From NCBI GenBank assembly GCA_963691835.1, contig OY829383.1, forward strand, positions 3,906,001 through 3,970,000: a DNA stretch of 64,000 nt. Direction: 5' to 3'. The notes below the pieces were generated by a model. That model ran no database searches and was not told where the DNA came from. It saw only the letters and a list, made by a program, of their open reading frames with translations. Positions 8,605 through 18,492 of this stretch are shown here, one piece after another (within the stretch, counting starts at the first letter, position 1; each line of letters starts with the position of its first letter). This stretch comes from G963691835 sp963691835. Lineage in GTDB: Bacteria > Pseudomonadota > Alphaproteobacteria > Thalassobaculales > Thalassobaculaceae. Made by a program: the position numbers and the translations under genes.

Positions 8605-10407
8605 CTACTCCTTGCGGGTCTGGATCTTCACGTACGACCCTGGTGCGTCCTCGATCGCGGCAAGTTCCCTGTCGCCCGGAACCCGTGCTGGGACCTTGCC
8701 GCCACCCTGCCGTGTCAACCACTTCACCCACTCCGGCCACCAAGAGCCCTCGTGCCACGTCGCACCTTCAAGCCACTTCTCCGGATCTTTCGGTTTCCGG
8801 GTGTTTGTGTAGTAGCCGTATTTAGGTTTGTCGGCGGGCGGGTTGACCACCCCGGCGATGTGTCCCGATCCCGCAAGGCAGAACTTCGTCGTCCCTGTGT
8901 AGAGCCCGACGGCCTTGTAGGTCGCCTTCCACGGCGCGATATGGTCTTCCTTCGTTGACAGGATGAACGTGGGCCGGTCGTTCGACGAAATGTCGATCGG
9001 AACCCCGCACAGCTCGATCCCACCCGGCTCGACCAGCAGGTTCTGCTGATACATTTTCCGGAGATAGAAGCTGTGCATCGCCGCCGGCATCCGGGTCGAA
9101 TCCGAGTTCCAATAGAGCAGATCGAAGGGAAAAGGATCCTTGCCCATCAAGTAGTTGTTGATGACGAAAGACCAGATGAGATCGTTCGCCCGCAGCATGT
9201 TGAACGTGGTCGCCATGGCGGAGCCGTCCAGGAAACCATCCTTCTGCATGCGCTCCTCAAGGGAGGCGAGCTGCTCCTCATCGATGAAGACGCCGAGTTC
9301 TCCGGCTTCCTCGAAATCCACCATCGTCGTGAAGAACGTCACCGCCTTGAAGCGATCGTCCTTTTTGGACTTCATGTACGCCAGCGTGCTCGACAGCAGT
9401 GTGCCGCCAATGCAGTAGCCGATGACGTTGGCCTCCCGCTCACCCGTCGCCTTTTCCATGGCGTCGAGCGCGGCCAAGGGGCCGTGAATCATGTAGTCCT
9501 CGAACGTCTTCGCAGCGAGGTTCTCGTCGGGGTTCACCCAACTGATGACGAACAGTGTGATTCCCTGAGAGACCGCCCATTTGATAAACGAGTTCTTCTC
9601 CCGAAGATCCAGAATGTAGAACTTGTTGATCCACGGCGGGACGATCAGCAGCGGCCGGCGCATGACGGTTTCCGTCGTCGGCGAATACTGAATGAGCTGC
9701 ATCAGCTCGTTCTCGTACACAACCTTTCCCGGGGTCGTGGCGATGTTGCCGCCAACCTCGAAGGCGTCGTGGTCCGTCATCTTGATGTGAAGCTGGCCTT
9801 TACCGCGCTCAAGGTCGTCGAGCAGGTTGTGCAAGCCCTTAACGAGGTTCTCGCCGCCGCTGTCCATCGTCTCTTGAATGACTTGCGGGTTTGTCATGGC
9901 GAAATTGGACGGCGACATCGCGTCGACGAACTGACGTGTATAGAAGTCGACTTTCTTTGCGGTCGCGTCGTCGAGTCCGTCCGTATCGCGAACCGTTTCC
10001 TGCATCCATCGGGCGGTCAGCAAATAGCTCTGCTTGATGTAGTCGAAGACCGGGTTCTCCTGCCACGCCTCGTGCTTAAAGCGGCGATCGTCCTTGGCCG
10101 GCTCGACCGTTGGGGTCTCTTCGGCACCCAGGAACCGGTTCGTCGCGTTCTGCCAAAGCCCGACATACTGCTGCCAGAGTTTCATCTGTGCGGCCGCGAC
10201 CCGGCTCGGATCGGCCATCATGCGCTGGGTTAGTTCCATGAACGCTTGCCCGACGTTCAGAGGGTCCGCCATTCCGGTTGACGCGGATGTCTCCTGTCGT
10301 TCCAGGAACTCCTTCGCGATCGTCTGGCTCTTACCGGCGATGTTCGTCATAACTCGCGAGAGTTCGACCGGATCGGGCAGTTTGACCGGCTTCGGATCGT
10401 CGCTCAT
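8605..10407 (-). CDS. phaC: Class I poly(3-hydroxyalkanoate) synthase
   Basis: A 600-residue PHA polymerase that joins (R)-3-hydroxyacyl-CoA units, mainly 3-hydroxybutyryl-CoA, into storage polyester at the granule surface. The N-terminal PhaC domain covers about 90-260, followed by the alpha/beta-hydrolase catalytic core. The lipase-like box is GYCIGG with the nucleophile Cys at about 332; Asp in STKEDH (about 488) and His in GSGHIAGVVNPP (about 516) complete the triad. The length matches class I enzymes, and no phaE or phaR subunit is adjacent. The gene is alone here; phaA, phaB and phasin genes are not in the window. Confidence 0.97.
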   Translation of the reverse strand: MSDDPKPVKLPDPVELSRVMTNIAGKSQTIAKEFLERQETSASTGMADPLNVGQAFMELTQRMMADPSRVAAAQMKLWQQYVGLWQNATNRFLGAEETPTVEPAKDDRRFKHEAWQENPVFDYIKQSYLLTARWMQETVRDTDGLDDATAKKVDFYTRQFVDAMSPSNFAMTNPQVIQETMDSGGENLVKGLHNLLDDLERGKGQLHIKMTDHDAFEVGGNIATTPGKVVYENELMQLIQYSPTTETVMRRPLLIVPPWINKFYILDLREKNSFIKWAVSQGITLFVISWVNPDENLAAKTFEDYMIHGPLAALDAMEKATGEREANVIGYCIGGTLLSSTLAYMKSKKDDRFKAVTFFTTMVDFEEAGELGVFIDEEQLASLEERMQKDGFLDGSAMATTFNMLRANDLIWSFVINNYLMGKDPFPFDLLYWNSDSTRMPAAMHSFYLRKMYQQNLLVEPGGIELCGVPIDISSNDRPTFILSTKEDHIAPWKATYKAVGLYTGTTKFCLAGSGHIAGVVNPPADKPKYGYYTNTRKPKDPEKWLEGATWHEGSWWPEWVKWLTRQGGGKVPARVPGDRELAAIEDAPGSYVKIQTRKE

Positions 10408-10596
10408 GTCAGCTTCCCGTCGTTTATTGACCTATCACTTTGTTTAGCAAAGGCCTCGGAGGAGCGAAAGGCGTGAGAAATCACCCCTGTGCCCGGGGTC
10501 TCAGTTGGCAACGACCGGACGACAAGAGTCCTAGGTTTTTCAAAGCACTTGTGGTAAGTCCAAAGATAACGCATTAGGCATCTCGGGGCACATGCC

Positions 10597-11943
10597 ATGA
10601 ATAACGATGTTCTCAAGGGCTCGGAGTCTGTTTCCGGGACGGGCAAACGCCGGCGGTTTGGGACGGTTACGCTACTGCTCACGTCTGCGGTGCTCTTGGG
10701 AGGATGCTCGTCACTGCCGGACTACGCCAACCCGGTAGAGTGGTACCGCTCCACTGCCGATGCCGTCGGCGGCGTGTTCTCGGATGATGAGACGCCCGAA
10801 GAGAATCAGGCGGCCAGCGCAAGACCGCCGAGCGGGGACACCGGATCGTTTCCGTCCTTGTCGAGTGTGCCGCCAAAGCCGACGAACGCGACCCCGAAGG
10901 ATCAGCGCGAAACCCTGCGGCAAGGTCTGACGGCCGACCGTGACGCGGCGAAGTATGAAGACGGTACACGGACGGAGCGCCAGACCGCCGCGGCCCAGTC
11001 TTCCCAATCCACGACCGCGCCAGCCGCTTCTCCGGCAACACCCGTAGCAACCGCGGCCACGACCACGGCACAATCCCGTTTGCCGAGCCGGGCCCTGAAC
11101 GGAAACCGGTCCGCGCTTTGGCCGAACGCCCCCGTTCCGGCCTCATCCGCGGATGCGGCGACGACGTCAGGACGCGTCCCAGACGCAAATGCAGGTGCGG
11201 CGCCGAAGCCCTCGGGTGTGACGCCCAAGTTCGGCTCTGCCATTCCCGCGCGCGGAACAGCCCCAGCGCCGGCTCCTGCTCCTGCGGTGACGCCGCCGTC
11301 GACACCCGCTCCGGCGGTGGCGCAAAGTGTACCGGCGTCGACGATCGCTGCTGCGTCTACAGCGTCGGCACCCACACTCACGTTGCCGCCCGCTGGCGCG
11401 ACGCCCACATTCGCGCCCAGCCAGCAAACCGCATTCGATACAATCCCGACGTCGCCGTCGGTAACGATCGACTACGACCAGTTGGGTTTGGCGGCGCCGG
11501 GCTTCCAGTCCCCCTCAAACCTGGGCCTTGCGCCGCAAGGCGGGCTGTCTGCCTCGGCCGCCGGGGAGGCGTTCCGTCTGTCGGCCGGGAGTGGGCAGCC
11601 GTTCGCAACGATCGGCTTCGGCCACGGCTCGGCGCGCCTGTCGGCGAAGGATAAGCAGACGATCAAGTCGGTCTCGCAGCAGGCGATGGAGGCGGGACGG
11701 TTTGTCCGCATCGTCGGTCACGCGTCCAGTAGAACCCGCGATCTCGATCCGGTTACCCATCAGGTCGTCAATTTCGATGAGTCGGTTAAGCGCGCCAACG
11801 CGGTGGCGGCGGAGTTCCGGCGTGCCGGCTTTCCGGCCGAGCGTTTGATTGTGGATGCGGTCGGCGATACCCAGCCGGTCTACGCGGAAGTCATGCCGCG
11901 GGCGGAGGCTGGAAACCGCCGGGCTGAGCTGTTCATCGAGTAG
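10597..11943 (+). CDS. Lipoprotein with Pro/Ala/Thr-rich linker and OmpA-like domain
   Basis: A 448-residue cell-envelope lipoprotein. The signal peptide ends in a lipobox LGGC (Cys at about 36), predicting acylation. Residues about 65-300 are low-complexity Ala/Pro/Thr/Ser sequence with AP repeats, consistent with an extended spacer across the periplasm. Residues about 330-448 form an OmpA/MotB-type peptidoglycan-binding domain: FATIGFGHGSARLSAKDK, then VRIVGHASSR and a C-terminal NRRAELFIE. It probably tethers the outer membrane to peptidoglycan. It diverges from phaC and precedes hom, from which a hairpin separates it. Confidence 0.85.
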   Translation: MNNDVLKGSESVSGTGKRRRFGTVTLLLTSAVLLGGCSSLPDYANPVEWYRSTADAVGGVFSDDETPEENQAASARPPSGDTGSFPSLSSVPPKPTNATPKDQRETLRQGLTADRDAAKYEDGTRTERQTAAAQSSQSTTAPAASPATPVATAATTTAQSRLPSRALNGNRSALWPNAPVPASSADAATTSGRVPDANAGAAPKPSGVTPKFGSAIPARGTAPAPAPAPAVTPPSTPAPAVAQSVPASTIAAASTASAPTLTLPPAGATPTFAPSQQTAFDTIPTSPSVTIDYDQLGLAAPGFQSPSNLGLAPQGGLSASAAGEAFRLSAGSGQPFATIGFGHGSARLSAKDKQTIKSVSQQAMEAGRFVRIVGHASSRTRDLDPVTHQVVNFDESVKRANAVAAEFRRAGFPAERLIVDAVGDTQPVYAEVMPRAEAGNRRAELFIE

Positions 11944-11957
11944 CTTCAATTCGTTCC

Positions 11958-11980
11958 ACAGGCCGTCAAGACCGGCCTGT
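11958..11980 (+). terminator. Hairpin downstream of the OmpA-like lipoprotein gene
   Basis: ACAGGCCG at 11958-11965 pairs perfectly with CGGCCTGT at 11973-11980 around a 7-base loop, 15 bases after the lipoprotein stop. No T-run follows, so termination may be partial. Confidence 0.6.
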
Positions 11981-12039
11981 CATTCAAGCGCCGAATCAGC
12001 GACTATCGCTCCCCATTCACGCAAGGGAGCCGGTCCCCG

Positions 12040-13332
12040 ATGAAATCGCCTTTGAATGTCGCCGTCGCGGGGCTGGGAACCGTCGGTGCTGAGACTGTCC
12101 GCCTGTTGATTGAACGGCGGGATGCACTTGCCAGCGCCGCCGGCCGCCCAATCAATGTTGTTGCTGTATCGGCACAAGACCGGACCCGAGATCGCGGCTT
12201 TTCGATGGATGGCATCGACTGGGTTGACGATGCGGCCACTCTCGCTACGCGGGACGATGTGGATGTGATCGTCGAACTCATTGGCGGCTCGGAGGGCGTG
12301 GCTCGGACACTCGTGGAAGGGGCGCTGGACGCTGGCAAGTCTGTCGTAACCGCGAATAAGGCGCTCCTGGCGCATCATGGGACGACACTGGCATACCGGG
12401 CCGATACCTCGGCGACGGCGCTCGCCTACGAGGCGGCGGTCGCGGGTGGTATTCCGATCATCAAGGCGCTGAAAGAAGGTCTGGTCGTCAACCGCATCTC
12501 CCGCCTTTATGGGATCCTGAACGGGACCTGCAATTATATTCTGACGACCATGCGGGAGAGTGGACGCGCGTTCGACGATGTCCTCGCCGAGGCGCAGGAA
12601 CTCGGCTACGCGGAAGCCGATCCGGCCTTTGACATCGATGGCGTGGATGCCGCCCACAAACTGGCGATCCTTGCCGCCATCGGATTCGGGCGGAACGTGG
12701 ACTTCGATGCCGTCCATATCGAAGGTATTCGTCACATCTCTCCGCTGGACATCGAGTTCGCCGAAGAGCTGGGTTATCGGATCAAACTCCTTGGCATTGC
12801 GGAGAATACGGAGGCCGGTGTTCAGCAGCGTGTTCATCCGTGCATGGTCGAGGCGTCGACGCCCATCGCCCAGGTCGAAGGTGTATTCAATGCCGTTGTT
12901 GCCGAGGGCGATGCCGTTGGCACCACGCTTCACTATGGCCGCGGTGCGGGGGCGGGGCCGACGGCGTCGGCTGTCATCGGTGATATCGTCGATGTAGCCG
13001 CCGGTCGCCGGTCGTTCTGTTTCGCCGTTCCCTCATCCGATCTGACGTCCGCGGGGGCCGCACCGATTGATGCCCTGACCGGTCGCTACTATCTGCGCCT
13101 CACGGTGATCGATCGCCCAGGCGTTCTCGCGGACATCACGGCTATCTTCCGGGATGAATCAGTCTCGGTCGAAGCCCTTCTCCAGCGGGGCCGCGATCCG
13201 GAAGAACTTGTGGCCGTGGTTCTGGTGACCCATGACACGAATGAGGCCGCGATTGGCCGCGCGCTCAAGCGGATCGGCGCACTGGATGTGGTCCGGGAGG
13301 ACCCGCGCATGATCCGCATCGAATCCCTGTAA
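12040..13332 (+). CDS. hom: Homoserine dehydrogenase
   Basis: A 430-residue NAD(P)H-dependent enzyme reducing aspartate semialdehyde to homoserine for threonine and methionine synthesis. The N-terminal Rossmann motif is VAGLGTVGAETV, the cofactor-domain loop reads VTANKALLA, and the catalytic domain has GGIPIIKALKEGL and LNGTCNYILTTM. A C-terminal ACT domain (about 350-425, starting RLTVIDRPGVLADIT) is the usual site of threonine feedback control. The length is typical of the monofunctional, ACT-containing form. The order hom-glpX-recJ is commonly conserved in Alphaproteobacteria, and only 28 bases separate it from glpX. Confidence 0.97.
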   Translation: MKSPLNVAVAGLGTVGAETVRLLIERRDALASAAGRPINVVAVSAQDRTRDRGFSMDGIDWVDDAATLATRDDVDVIVELIGGSEGVARTLVEGALDAGKSVVTANKALLAHHGTTLAYRADTSATALAYEAAVAGGIPIIKALKEGLVVNRISRLYGILNGTCNYILTTMRESGRAFDDVLAEAQELGYAEADPAFDIDGVDAAHKLAILAAIGFGRNVDFDAVHIEGIRHISPLDIEFAEELGYRIKLLGIAENTEAGVQQRVHPCMVEASTPIAQVEGVFNAVVAEGDAVGTTLHYGRGAGAGPTASAVIGDIVDVAAGRRSFCFAVPSSDLTSAGAAPIDALTGRYYLRLTVIDRPGVLADITAIFRDESVSVEALLQRGRDPEELVAVVLVTHDTNEAAIGRALKRIGALDVVREDPRMIRIESL

Positions 13333-13360
13333 CTGAGATCAAGAAAAGACCGGAGCACAC

Positions 13361-14362
13361 ATGTCAGACGAAGCCGCTACCGGCTCCCTCACGATGGACC
13401 GAAACCTCGCTTTAGAGGCTGTGCGGGTTACGGAGGCCGCAGCTCTTGCCGCCTCCAAACTCATGGGGCGTGGAGACGAGAAGGCCGCGGATCAGGCAGC
13501 CGTGGACGCGATGCGCAATGCCCTCAACAACCTCGAGATCGACGGCACGGTTGTGATCGGAGAGGGGGAACGGGATGAGGCGCCGATGCTCTATATCGGC
13601 GAAAGGGTCGGTAAGGGTGGTCCGCGTACCGACATCGCGTTGGATCCGCTGGAGGGAACGACCATTACCGCGAAAGGCGGACCAAACGCCCTGGCCGTCG
13701 TCGCCATGGCGGCCGAAGGCGGCTTTCTGAACGCACCCGACGTCTATATGGACAAGATTGCGGTGGGCGGAAACCTGCCGGAGGGCGTCGTGGATATCGA
13801 CAACTCGGTTGACGAGAACCTCGGTGCTCTGGCGGAAGCGAAAAAGATGGCTGTTTCCGACCTCGTTGTATGTGTGTTGGACCGGCCCAGGCATCAGGAG
13901 CTGATCGCCGGTGCCCGCGCTGCCGGAGCAAGGATAATGCTGATCTCCGACGGCGACGTTTCGGGAGTTATTGCCACGTCCCAGCCGACCAGCGGCGTCG
14001 ACATCTACATGGGCTCCGGCGGTGCGCCCGAAGGTGTTCTTGCGGCTGCCGCCTTGCGGTGTATCGGCGGCCAGATGCAGACACGGCTCCTGTTCCGGAA
14101 CAATGACGAGAAAGGACGCGCCGCCCGGCTCGGCATCACCGATCTGAACAGGAAATACGATCTCCTCGACCTGGCGAAGGGCGATGTGATGTTCGCCGCG
14201 ACAGGTGTCACGACCGGCACGATGCTGCGCGGCGTTCGGCGGACAACGGACGGCGCGTACACCCATTCGATCATCATGCGCTCCAAGACCGGGACAGTCC
14301 GGACGATTGAAGCGACCCATGATTGGACCCGGAAGCCGCTCTCCGAAGATCTGAAATCCTGA
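13361..14362 (+). CDS. glpX: Class II fructose-1,6-bisphosphatase
   Basis: A 333-residue GlpX-type phosphatase that hydrolyses fructose-1,6-bisphosphate in gluconeogenesis (some members also act on sedoheptulose-1,7-bisphosphate). Metal-site motifs are GEGERDEAPMLYIGE and the DPLEGTT loop. PEGVVDIDNSVDENL and GSGGAPEGVLAAAALRC are further family signatures. The length agrees with the family. It lies between hom and recJ, with one base between its stop and the recJ ATG, so the three are probably co-transcribed. Confidence 0.97.
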   Translation: MSDEAATGSLTMDRNLALEAVRVTEAAALAASKLMGRGDEKAADQAAVDAMRNALNNLEIDGTVVIGEGERDEAPMLYIGERVGKGGPRTDIALDPLEGTTITAKGGPNALAVVAMAAEGGFLNAPDVYMDKIAVGGNLPEGVVDIDNSVDENLGALAEAKKMAVSDLVVCVLDRPRHQELIAGARAAGARIMLISDGDVSGVIATSQPTSGVDIYMGSGGAPEGVLAAAALRCIGGQMQTRLLFRNNDEKGRAARLGITDLNRKYDLLDLAKGDVMFAATGVTTGTMLRGVRRTTDGAYTHSIIMRSKTGTVRTIEATHDWTRKPLSEDLKS

Positions 14363-14363
14363 T

Positions 14364-16175
14364 ATGGACGGTGTCTCGGCAAACCGCGTGGGCGATTGCG
14401 TTCTCGGTGTCGAGAAATCCGTGACTGGTAAACGTTGGGTTTCACCCGGGAGCGGGCCGGATATCGAGCGGTTGGCGCGCGCCTTGTCACAGCGCCATGA
14501 ATTGACGGACTTGGTCGGGCGGGTGCTCGCCGGGCGGGGCGTTGGTTTGGATGACGCCTCAACGTTTTTGAACCCGGCGCTCCGCTCATCACTCCCCGAC
14601 CCCAGTCAACTCCAAGACATGAATACAGGGGCTTTGCGGCTGGCCGAAGCGATTGAGGCTGGGGCAAAGGTCGGTGTTTTTGCAGACTACGATGTAGATG
14701 GCGCCACGTCGGCGGCTCTTCTGACGCGCTTCATCCATAGCTTGGGCGGTTCGGTTTCCGTCCATGTACCCGACCGTATGACGGAGGGGTACGGACCCAA
14801 TACAGCCGCGTTGCGCTCCTTGGCGGCGAAGGGGTGCGATCTTGTGGTCACCCTGGACTGTGGGGTGCTTGCCCATACGGTCCTGGAAGAAGCGGCAGCG
14901 GACGGCATCGACGTCATCGTCGTCGACCATCACATGGCGGAACCCCGTCTTCCGACGGCTGTCGCCGTCATCAACCCCAACAGGCTGGATGAGGACGGCA
15001 GTCTCAGCCATCTCGCGGCGGTTGGCGTCACGTTCCTTGTCCTTGTCGCGGTCTCCCGTACGTTGCGGGAGCGGGGCTTCTTCGCTGACAGAAAGGAACC
15101 TAGCCTCCTGCAATGGCTGGATCTTGTGGCGCTGGGAACGGTGTGTGACGTGGTGCCACTTCATGGCCTGAACCGCGCTTATGTGGCGCAAGGACTGAAG
15201 GTCATGGCCCGGCGGGGAAACACGGGATTAGCGGCGTTGTCGGATGTCGCCGGCATTGATGCCGCACCTGACGCCTATCACCTGGGATTTGTTCTGGGCC
15301 CGCGGGTAAACGCCGGCGGCCGCGTTGGCGATAGTGGGATCGGGGCGCGTCTTCTGGCGACGGATGACGCGGAGGAGGCGCGGGCATTGGCCGCCGCGCT
15401 CGACCGTTGCAATGGTGACAGAAAAGAGATCGAAGCAACCGTCGCCCAACAGGCAATTGCGGATATTGAGCGGCGGTACGGAACATCTGATGTCCTGCCG
15501 CCGGTTCTGGTCACGGCCGGTGAGGGGTGGCATCCCGGAGTAATCGGCATTGTGGCCGGGCGTCTCAAGGAAAGGTTTGGGTTGCCGGCCTGCGTGATCG
15601 CCATGGAAGGGGAGGACGGCAAGGGATCGGGCCGGTCCGTGCGTGGCGTCGATCTTGGTGCAGCGGTGATTGCTGCGCATCAGGCTGGCGTTCTGAGGCG
15701 CGGCGGTGGGCATGCGATGGCCGCGGGCTTCACGGTCGCGCGGGAACGGCTCAGCGACTTCGAATCCTTCCTCGTCGACCGTCTTTCCGCACCCTCCGTG
15801 GACTCTGGCCTCGCACCCAGCCTGATGGTCGATAGCGCATTGGCGCCGGGTGCCGCTTCAAGGGGATTGGTGGATGAGTTGACGCGGGTCGGCCCTTTCG
15901 GCGCGGGAAATGCGGAACCCCGGTTTGCTTTGACCGCTGCGAAGATCGTGAAGGCGGACATTGTTGGAACGGATCACGTCCGGTGCGTGTTTAGCGGTCA
16001 GGATGGTGCGAGAGTAAAAGGGATCGCCTTCAGGGCGCGGGAAACGGCCCTTGGCGATGCACTACTCGGCGGACGCGGTCACATTTACCACGTGACTGGC
16101 CATCTTCGGCCGGACGACTGGCAAGGCCGAGCTGGCGTTCAGTTATTCGTGGATGACATGGCCGCCGCCGGTTAG
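14364..16175 (+). CDS. recJ: Single-stranded-DNA-specific exonuclease RecJ
   Basis: A 603-residue 5'-3' single-strand exonuclease of the DHH phosphoesterase family, acting in recombination and mismatch repair. Metal-binding motifs are DYDVDGATSAALL, the DCG of VTLDCGVLA, and VVDHHMAEP (the DHH triad). The DHHA1 domain shows HPGVIGIVAGRLKERFGL, GSGRSVRGVDLG and GGHAMAAGFTV, and a C-terminal OB-fold-like region follows. The length is normal. Its 3' end faces the GC-poor orphan gene on the other strand. Confidence 0.97.
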   Translation: MDGVSANRVGDCVLGVEKSVTGKRWVSPGSGPDIERLARALSQRHELTDLVGRVLAGRGVGLDDASTFLNPALRSSLPDPSQLQDMNTGALRLAEAIEAGAKVGVFADYDVDGATSAALLTRFIHSLGGSVSVHVPDRMTEGYGPNTAALRSLAAKGCDLVVTLDCGVLAHTVLEEAAADGIDVIVVDHHMAEPRLPTAVAVINPNRLDEDGSLSHLAAVGVTFLVLVAVSRTLRERGFFADRKEPSLLQWLDLVALGTVCDVVPLHGLNRAYVAQGLKVMARRGNTGLAALSDVAGIDAAPDAYHLGFVLGPRVNAGGRVGDSGIGARLLATDDAEEARALAAALDRCNGDRKEIEATVAQQAIADIERRYGTSDVLPPVLVTAGEGWHPGVIGIVAGRLKERFGLPACVIAMEGEDGKGSGRSVRGVDLGAAVIAAHQAGVLRRGGGHAMAAGFTVARERLSDFESFLVDRLSAPSVDSGLAPSLMVDSALAPGAASRGLVDELTRVGPFGAGNAEPRFALTAAKIVKADIVGTDHVRCVFSGQDGARVKGIAFRARETALGDALLGGRGHIYHVTGHLRPDDWQGRAGVQLFVDDMAAAG

Positions 16176-16215
16176 GCGGCTCAACTGTTTCCAAGGCGCT
16201 GCCGGAAGGGCCGCT

Positions 16216-18171
16216 TCAGTCTCCCGCTGCTGACAGATCAGGCCGGGTCTCCGCCGCGACCGTCGACTCGATCACGTTCGCGAGGTCGATGAGCTTGCCG
16301 CCGCCCTCTAAGTATCGCTCAATACTTTCATTAATCTCCGGCTCAATCTCTTTGAGCAGATCCAGATACCCTGCACGATACCAAGCATGATAGGTGACCG
16401 GCAGCGGCGTTGTCTTTTCCAGGGTGCTCGTTATCTCTTGAAGATAGCAGAGTAATTCCGGGATCTGATCGCGCCGCGGAATGTTCGACATATTCACTTC
16501 ATTGCTTGTCTTGATCCCCTTAAATACCCCGTCTTCCAGAAACTCCAATATCAAGGGGTTGTTAAAGGACTCTATACGGGCTCTCGAAACGAATTCATTT
16601 GCTCGGAAGAAGCTCTTTATAGCCAACCCTGTATGCTTAAACATCGTGCTATATTCTTTCTTGTCCTGGTCATCTACGGAGAACCAGCTCAACGTCTCGA
16701 AGTCTTTGAGGTAGTGAATACCCTGCGATCCAATCTCGCTTTCGATCATCACATCGAGCCAACCATTATCGCCGGTCATCGACGGGATGCAGGGCATCCG
16801 CGATAACGCTTCGTGAGTGATGTAACCTGGAAAGTGTTGAATCGTGGAAATAATGAGGGCGCCCTCCAGCACAAACGTAAGGCCGCCATGGAGTCTGGAG
16901 AGCACCGCTTTACAACTGTTGAAGTTACCGCCGTCGACGAGGAAGAGTTCAAGGACACTTCTCGCGGCCAGTGAGGCGATGAAACGCTTCTGCGATATAC
17001 GTTGTTTCGTGTCTGCCCAAGAGCGGACGCTTTTTATCATGTCTTTGTTCTGGGATGATAAGGCGAGATGCGGAACGGCCAGAACCTGCAAGCCTTCATC
17101 CCTCGCATTCCGCCAACATGTGGACAGCGCGTTACTTGATAGAATCGAGTCCGAGACGAGCAGGGCTACGTCGACGCACTTTCTCTTGGCGGTTAAGGCC
17201 GCAGACCGATGAAACGACGACATGATAGATGCGGCTTCGTGCCGACTTAGAAGCCCCTCGGGAAGATCAAGGAAGACTGAGTTTGAACTGATGGAAGGGA
17301 CAGCCGCCGCCGCAGCTTTCAAAGCATGTTGTCCGTAGGTGCATGAGGCGAATACGATCTGATATCGGATTCCACTTTCCTTGAGATCCTGGAGTGCCTC
17401 TTCCAGGAATAGAATACGATCACGCACAAACGCATCTACATAGGTCTTCCCCCAAACCGGCACTGCAACCAGCAGATCATTGTTGGATGATGTACCTAGT
17501 TTCAAATCTTGAAAATTGAGGTTCATCCAACAAAAAAGTGCATGAATCTCCCGTGTTCCCGTAGAGTCTTCAAGGTCAATTGATTCCTCTGACAGATTGA
17601 TTTGGGGTGCTGATTTATGCGCCCTCATCTCATCTGCGATAACAATAGGCTTGGTGTCATTGCCTTTTGGTATACGGGCCGTCCTATTGTTATAGATGCG
17701 CTCCAACAAAAGTGTAATTAGATGAGATTGAATATTCTTATTGGCCTTATGCAAATGGCAGGACCGATCCGCGTTCATTATCAGAACAGATTTTACCGAA
17801 TTGTAGTATCGGGCATTTATGACTATCTCCGTGAATGGAGAAAGATACGATTTGTCTTCACAGTAGGCGATGGCATGGCTCAAAATATGGACTGTCTTCC
17901 CATCGTTTCTGGTGATGGGGTCTTGAGCGAGCAGTATCAAAGTTCTGTTTATCCAGCTCGACAGCGGTGCCTGGAGATTCAGAGCAATCCAACAGTTCAC
18001 GAGAAACGAATCAGCTTCAATTGAGTCGTCCTCGGTCCGCACACCGATGGAGAACCAATGCATCCTCCGATGGTCTTCCTCAGCGTCTGCAAGGAGTCTT
18101 AACCCCTTGAGGAAATGTAGGGAAATAGGCTCTTTGACCAGAACTAGTTTTGACGCAAAGGGGATATGCAT
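16216..18171 (-). CDS. Uncharacterised GC-poor protein, possibly glycosyltransferase-like
   Basis: A 651-residue protein with no confident family. Its DNA is clearly poorer in G+C than its neighbours and uses codons such as ATA, AGA and TTA that are rare around it, a sign of transfer. The N-terminal 225 residues have no recognisable motif. A block at about 225 reads LLVAVPVWGKTYVDAF, and later ones LQVLAVPHLAL and HGGLTFVLEGAL. From memory these recall large uncharacterised proteins in polysaccharide clusters of Rhodospirillales that start with a VPVWG-like strand, so a nucleotide-sugar-binding fold is possible (weak inference). No signal peptide or membrane segment is evident. It lies between recJ and tRNA-Glu. 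Confidence 0.7.
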   Translation of the reverse strand: MHIPFASKLVLVKEPISLHFLKGLRLLADAEEDHRRMHWFSIGVRTEDDSIEADSFLVNCWIALNLQAPLSSWINRTLILLAQDPITRNDGKTVHILSHAIAYCEDKSYLSPFTEIVINARYYNSVKSVLIMNADRSCHLHKANKNIQSHLITLLLERIYNNRTARIPKGNDTKPIVIADEMRAHKSAPQINLSEESIDLEDSTGTREIHALFCWMNLNFQDLKLGTSSNNDLLVAVPVWGKTYVDAFVRDRILFLEEALQDLKESGIRYQIVFASCTYGQHALKAAAAAVPSISSNSVFLDLPEGLLSRHEAASIMSSFHRSAALTAKRKCVDVALLVSDSILSSNALSTCWRNARDEGLQVLAVPHLALSSQNKDMIKSVRSWADTKQRISQKRFIASLAARSVLELFLVDGGNFNSCKAVLSRLHGGLTFVLEGALIISTIQHFPGYITHEALSRMPCIPSMTGDNGWLDVMIESEIGSQGIHYLKDFETLSWFSVDDQDKKEYSTMFKHTGLAIKSFFRANEFVSRARIESFNNPLILEFLEDGVFKGIKTSNEVNMSNIPRRDQIPELLCYLQEITSTLEKTTPLPVTYHAWYRAGYLDLLKEIEPEINESIERYLEGGGKLIDLANVIESTVAAETRPDLSAAGD

Positions 18172-18373
18172 GCCCTACAGTCCCAGCCCAACATTCTACT
18201 TGGAGATTCTATCCGTCTTGAGAGCGCCGGGCAATTGAAGCCGAGGTGTTTAGCTCCATTAATACTGAGTACATTCATTGTATGCGTTTTATTGTATTAT
18301 TTTTTGATTGAATCAGTTGGTGGAACCGAATGCCGTCGCAGCGAAATCGCTGGGTTTGCGGTGTGTGCAGTGC

Positions 18374-18402
18374 TTGATTTTCGTCCGCAGCCCCGGTAGG
18401 AA
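18374..18402 (+). promoter_or_regulatory. Candidate promoter of tRNA-Glu(UUC)
   Basis: TTGATT at 18374-18379, a 17-base spacer, and TAGGAA at 18397-18402 lie just upstream of the tRNA at 18417. The spacing is ideal, but the -10 box is only a moderate match. Confidence 0.4.
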
Positions 18403-18416
18403 GAGCCTCCCTCTGC

Positions 18417-18492
18417 GACCCCTTCGTCTAGAGGCCTAGGACACCGGCCTTTCACGCCGGCAACACGGGTTCGAATCCCGTAGGGGTCGCCA
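18417..18492 (+). tRNA. tRNA-Glu (anticodon UUC)
   Basis: A complete cloverleaf can be folded by eye. The acceptor stem GACCCCT pairs with AGGGGTC. The anticodon stem CCGGC/GCCGG encloses the loop CTTTCAC with anticodon TTC. The T-arm contains GTTCGAATC. The discriminator is G and the CCA end is encoded at 18490-18492. Confidence 0.96.

Noticed and set aside
16176..16215. Possible attachment-site copy of the tRNA-Glu 3' end on the recJ side of the GC-poor gene
   Set aside because: No stretch matching the T-arm or acceptor sequence was found there, so an integration event is not shown.
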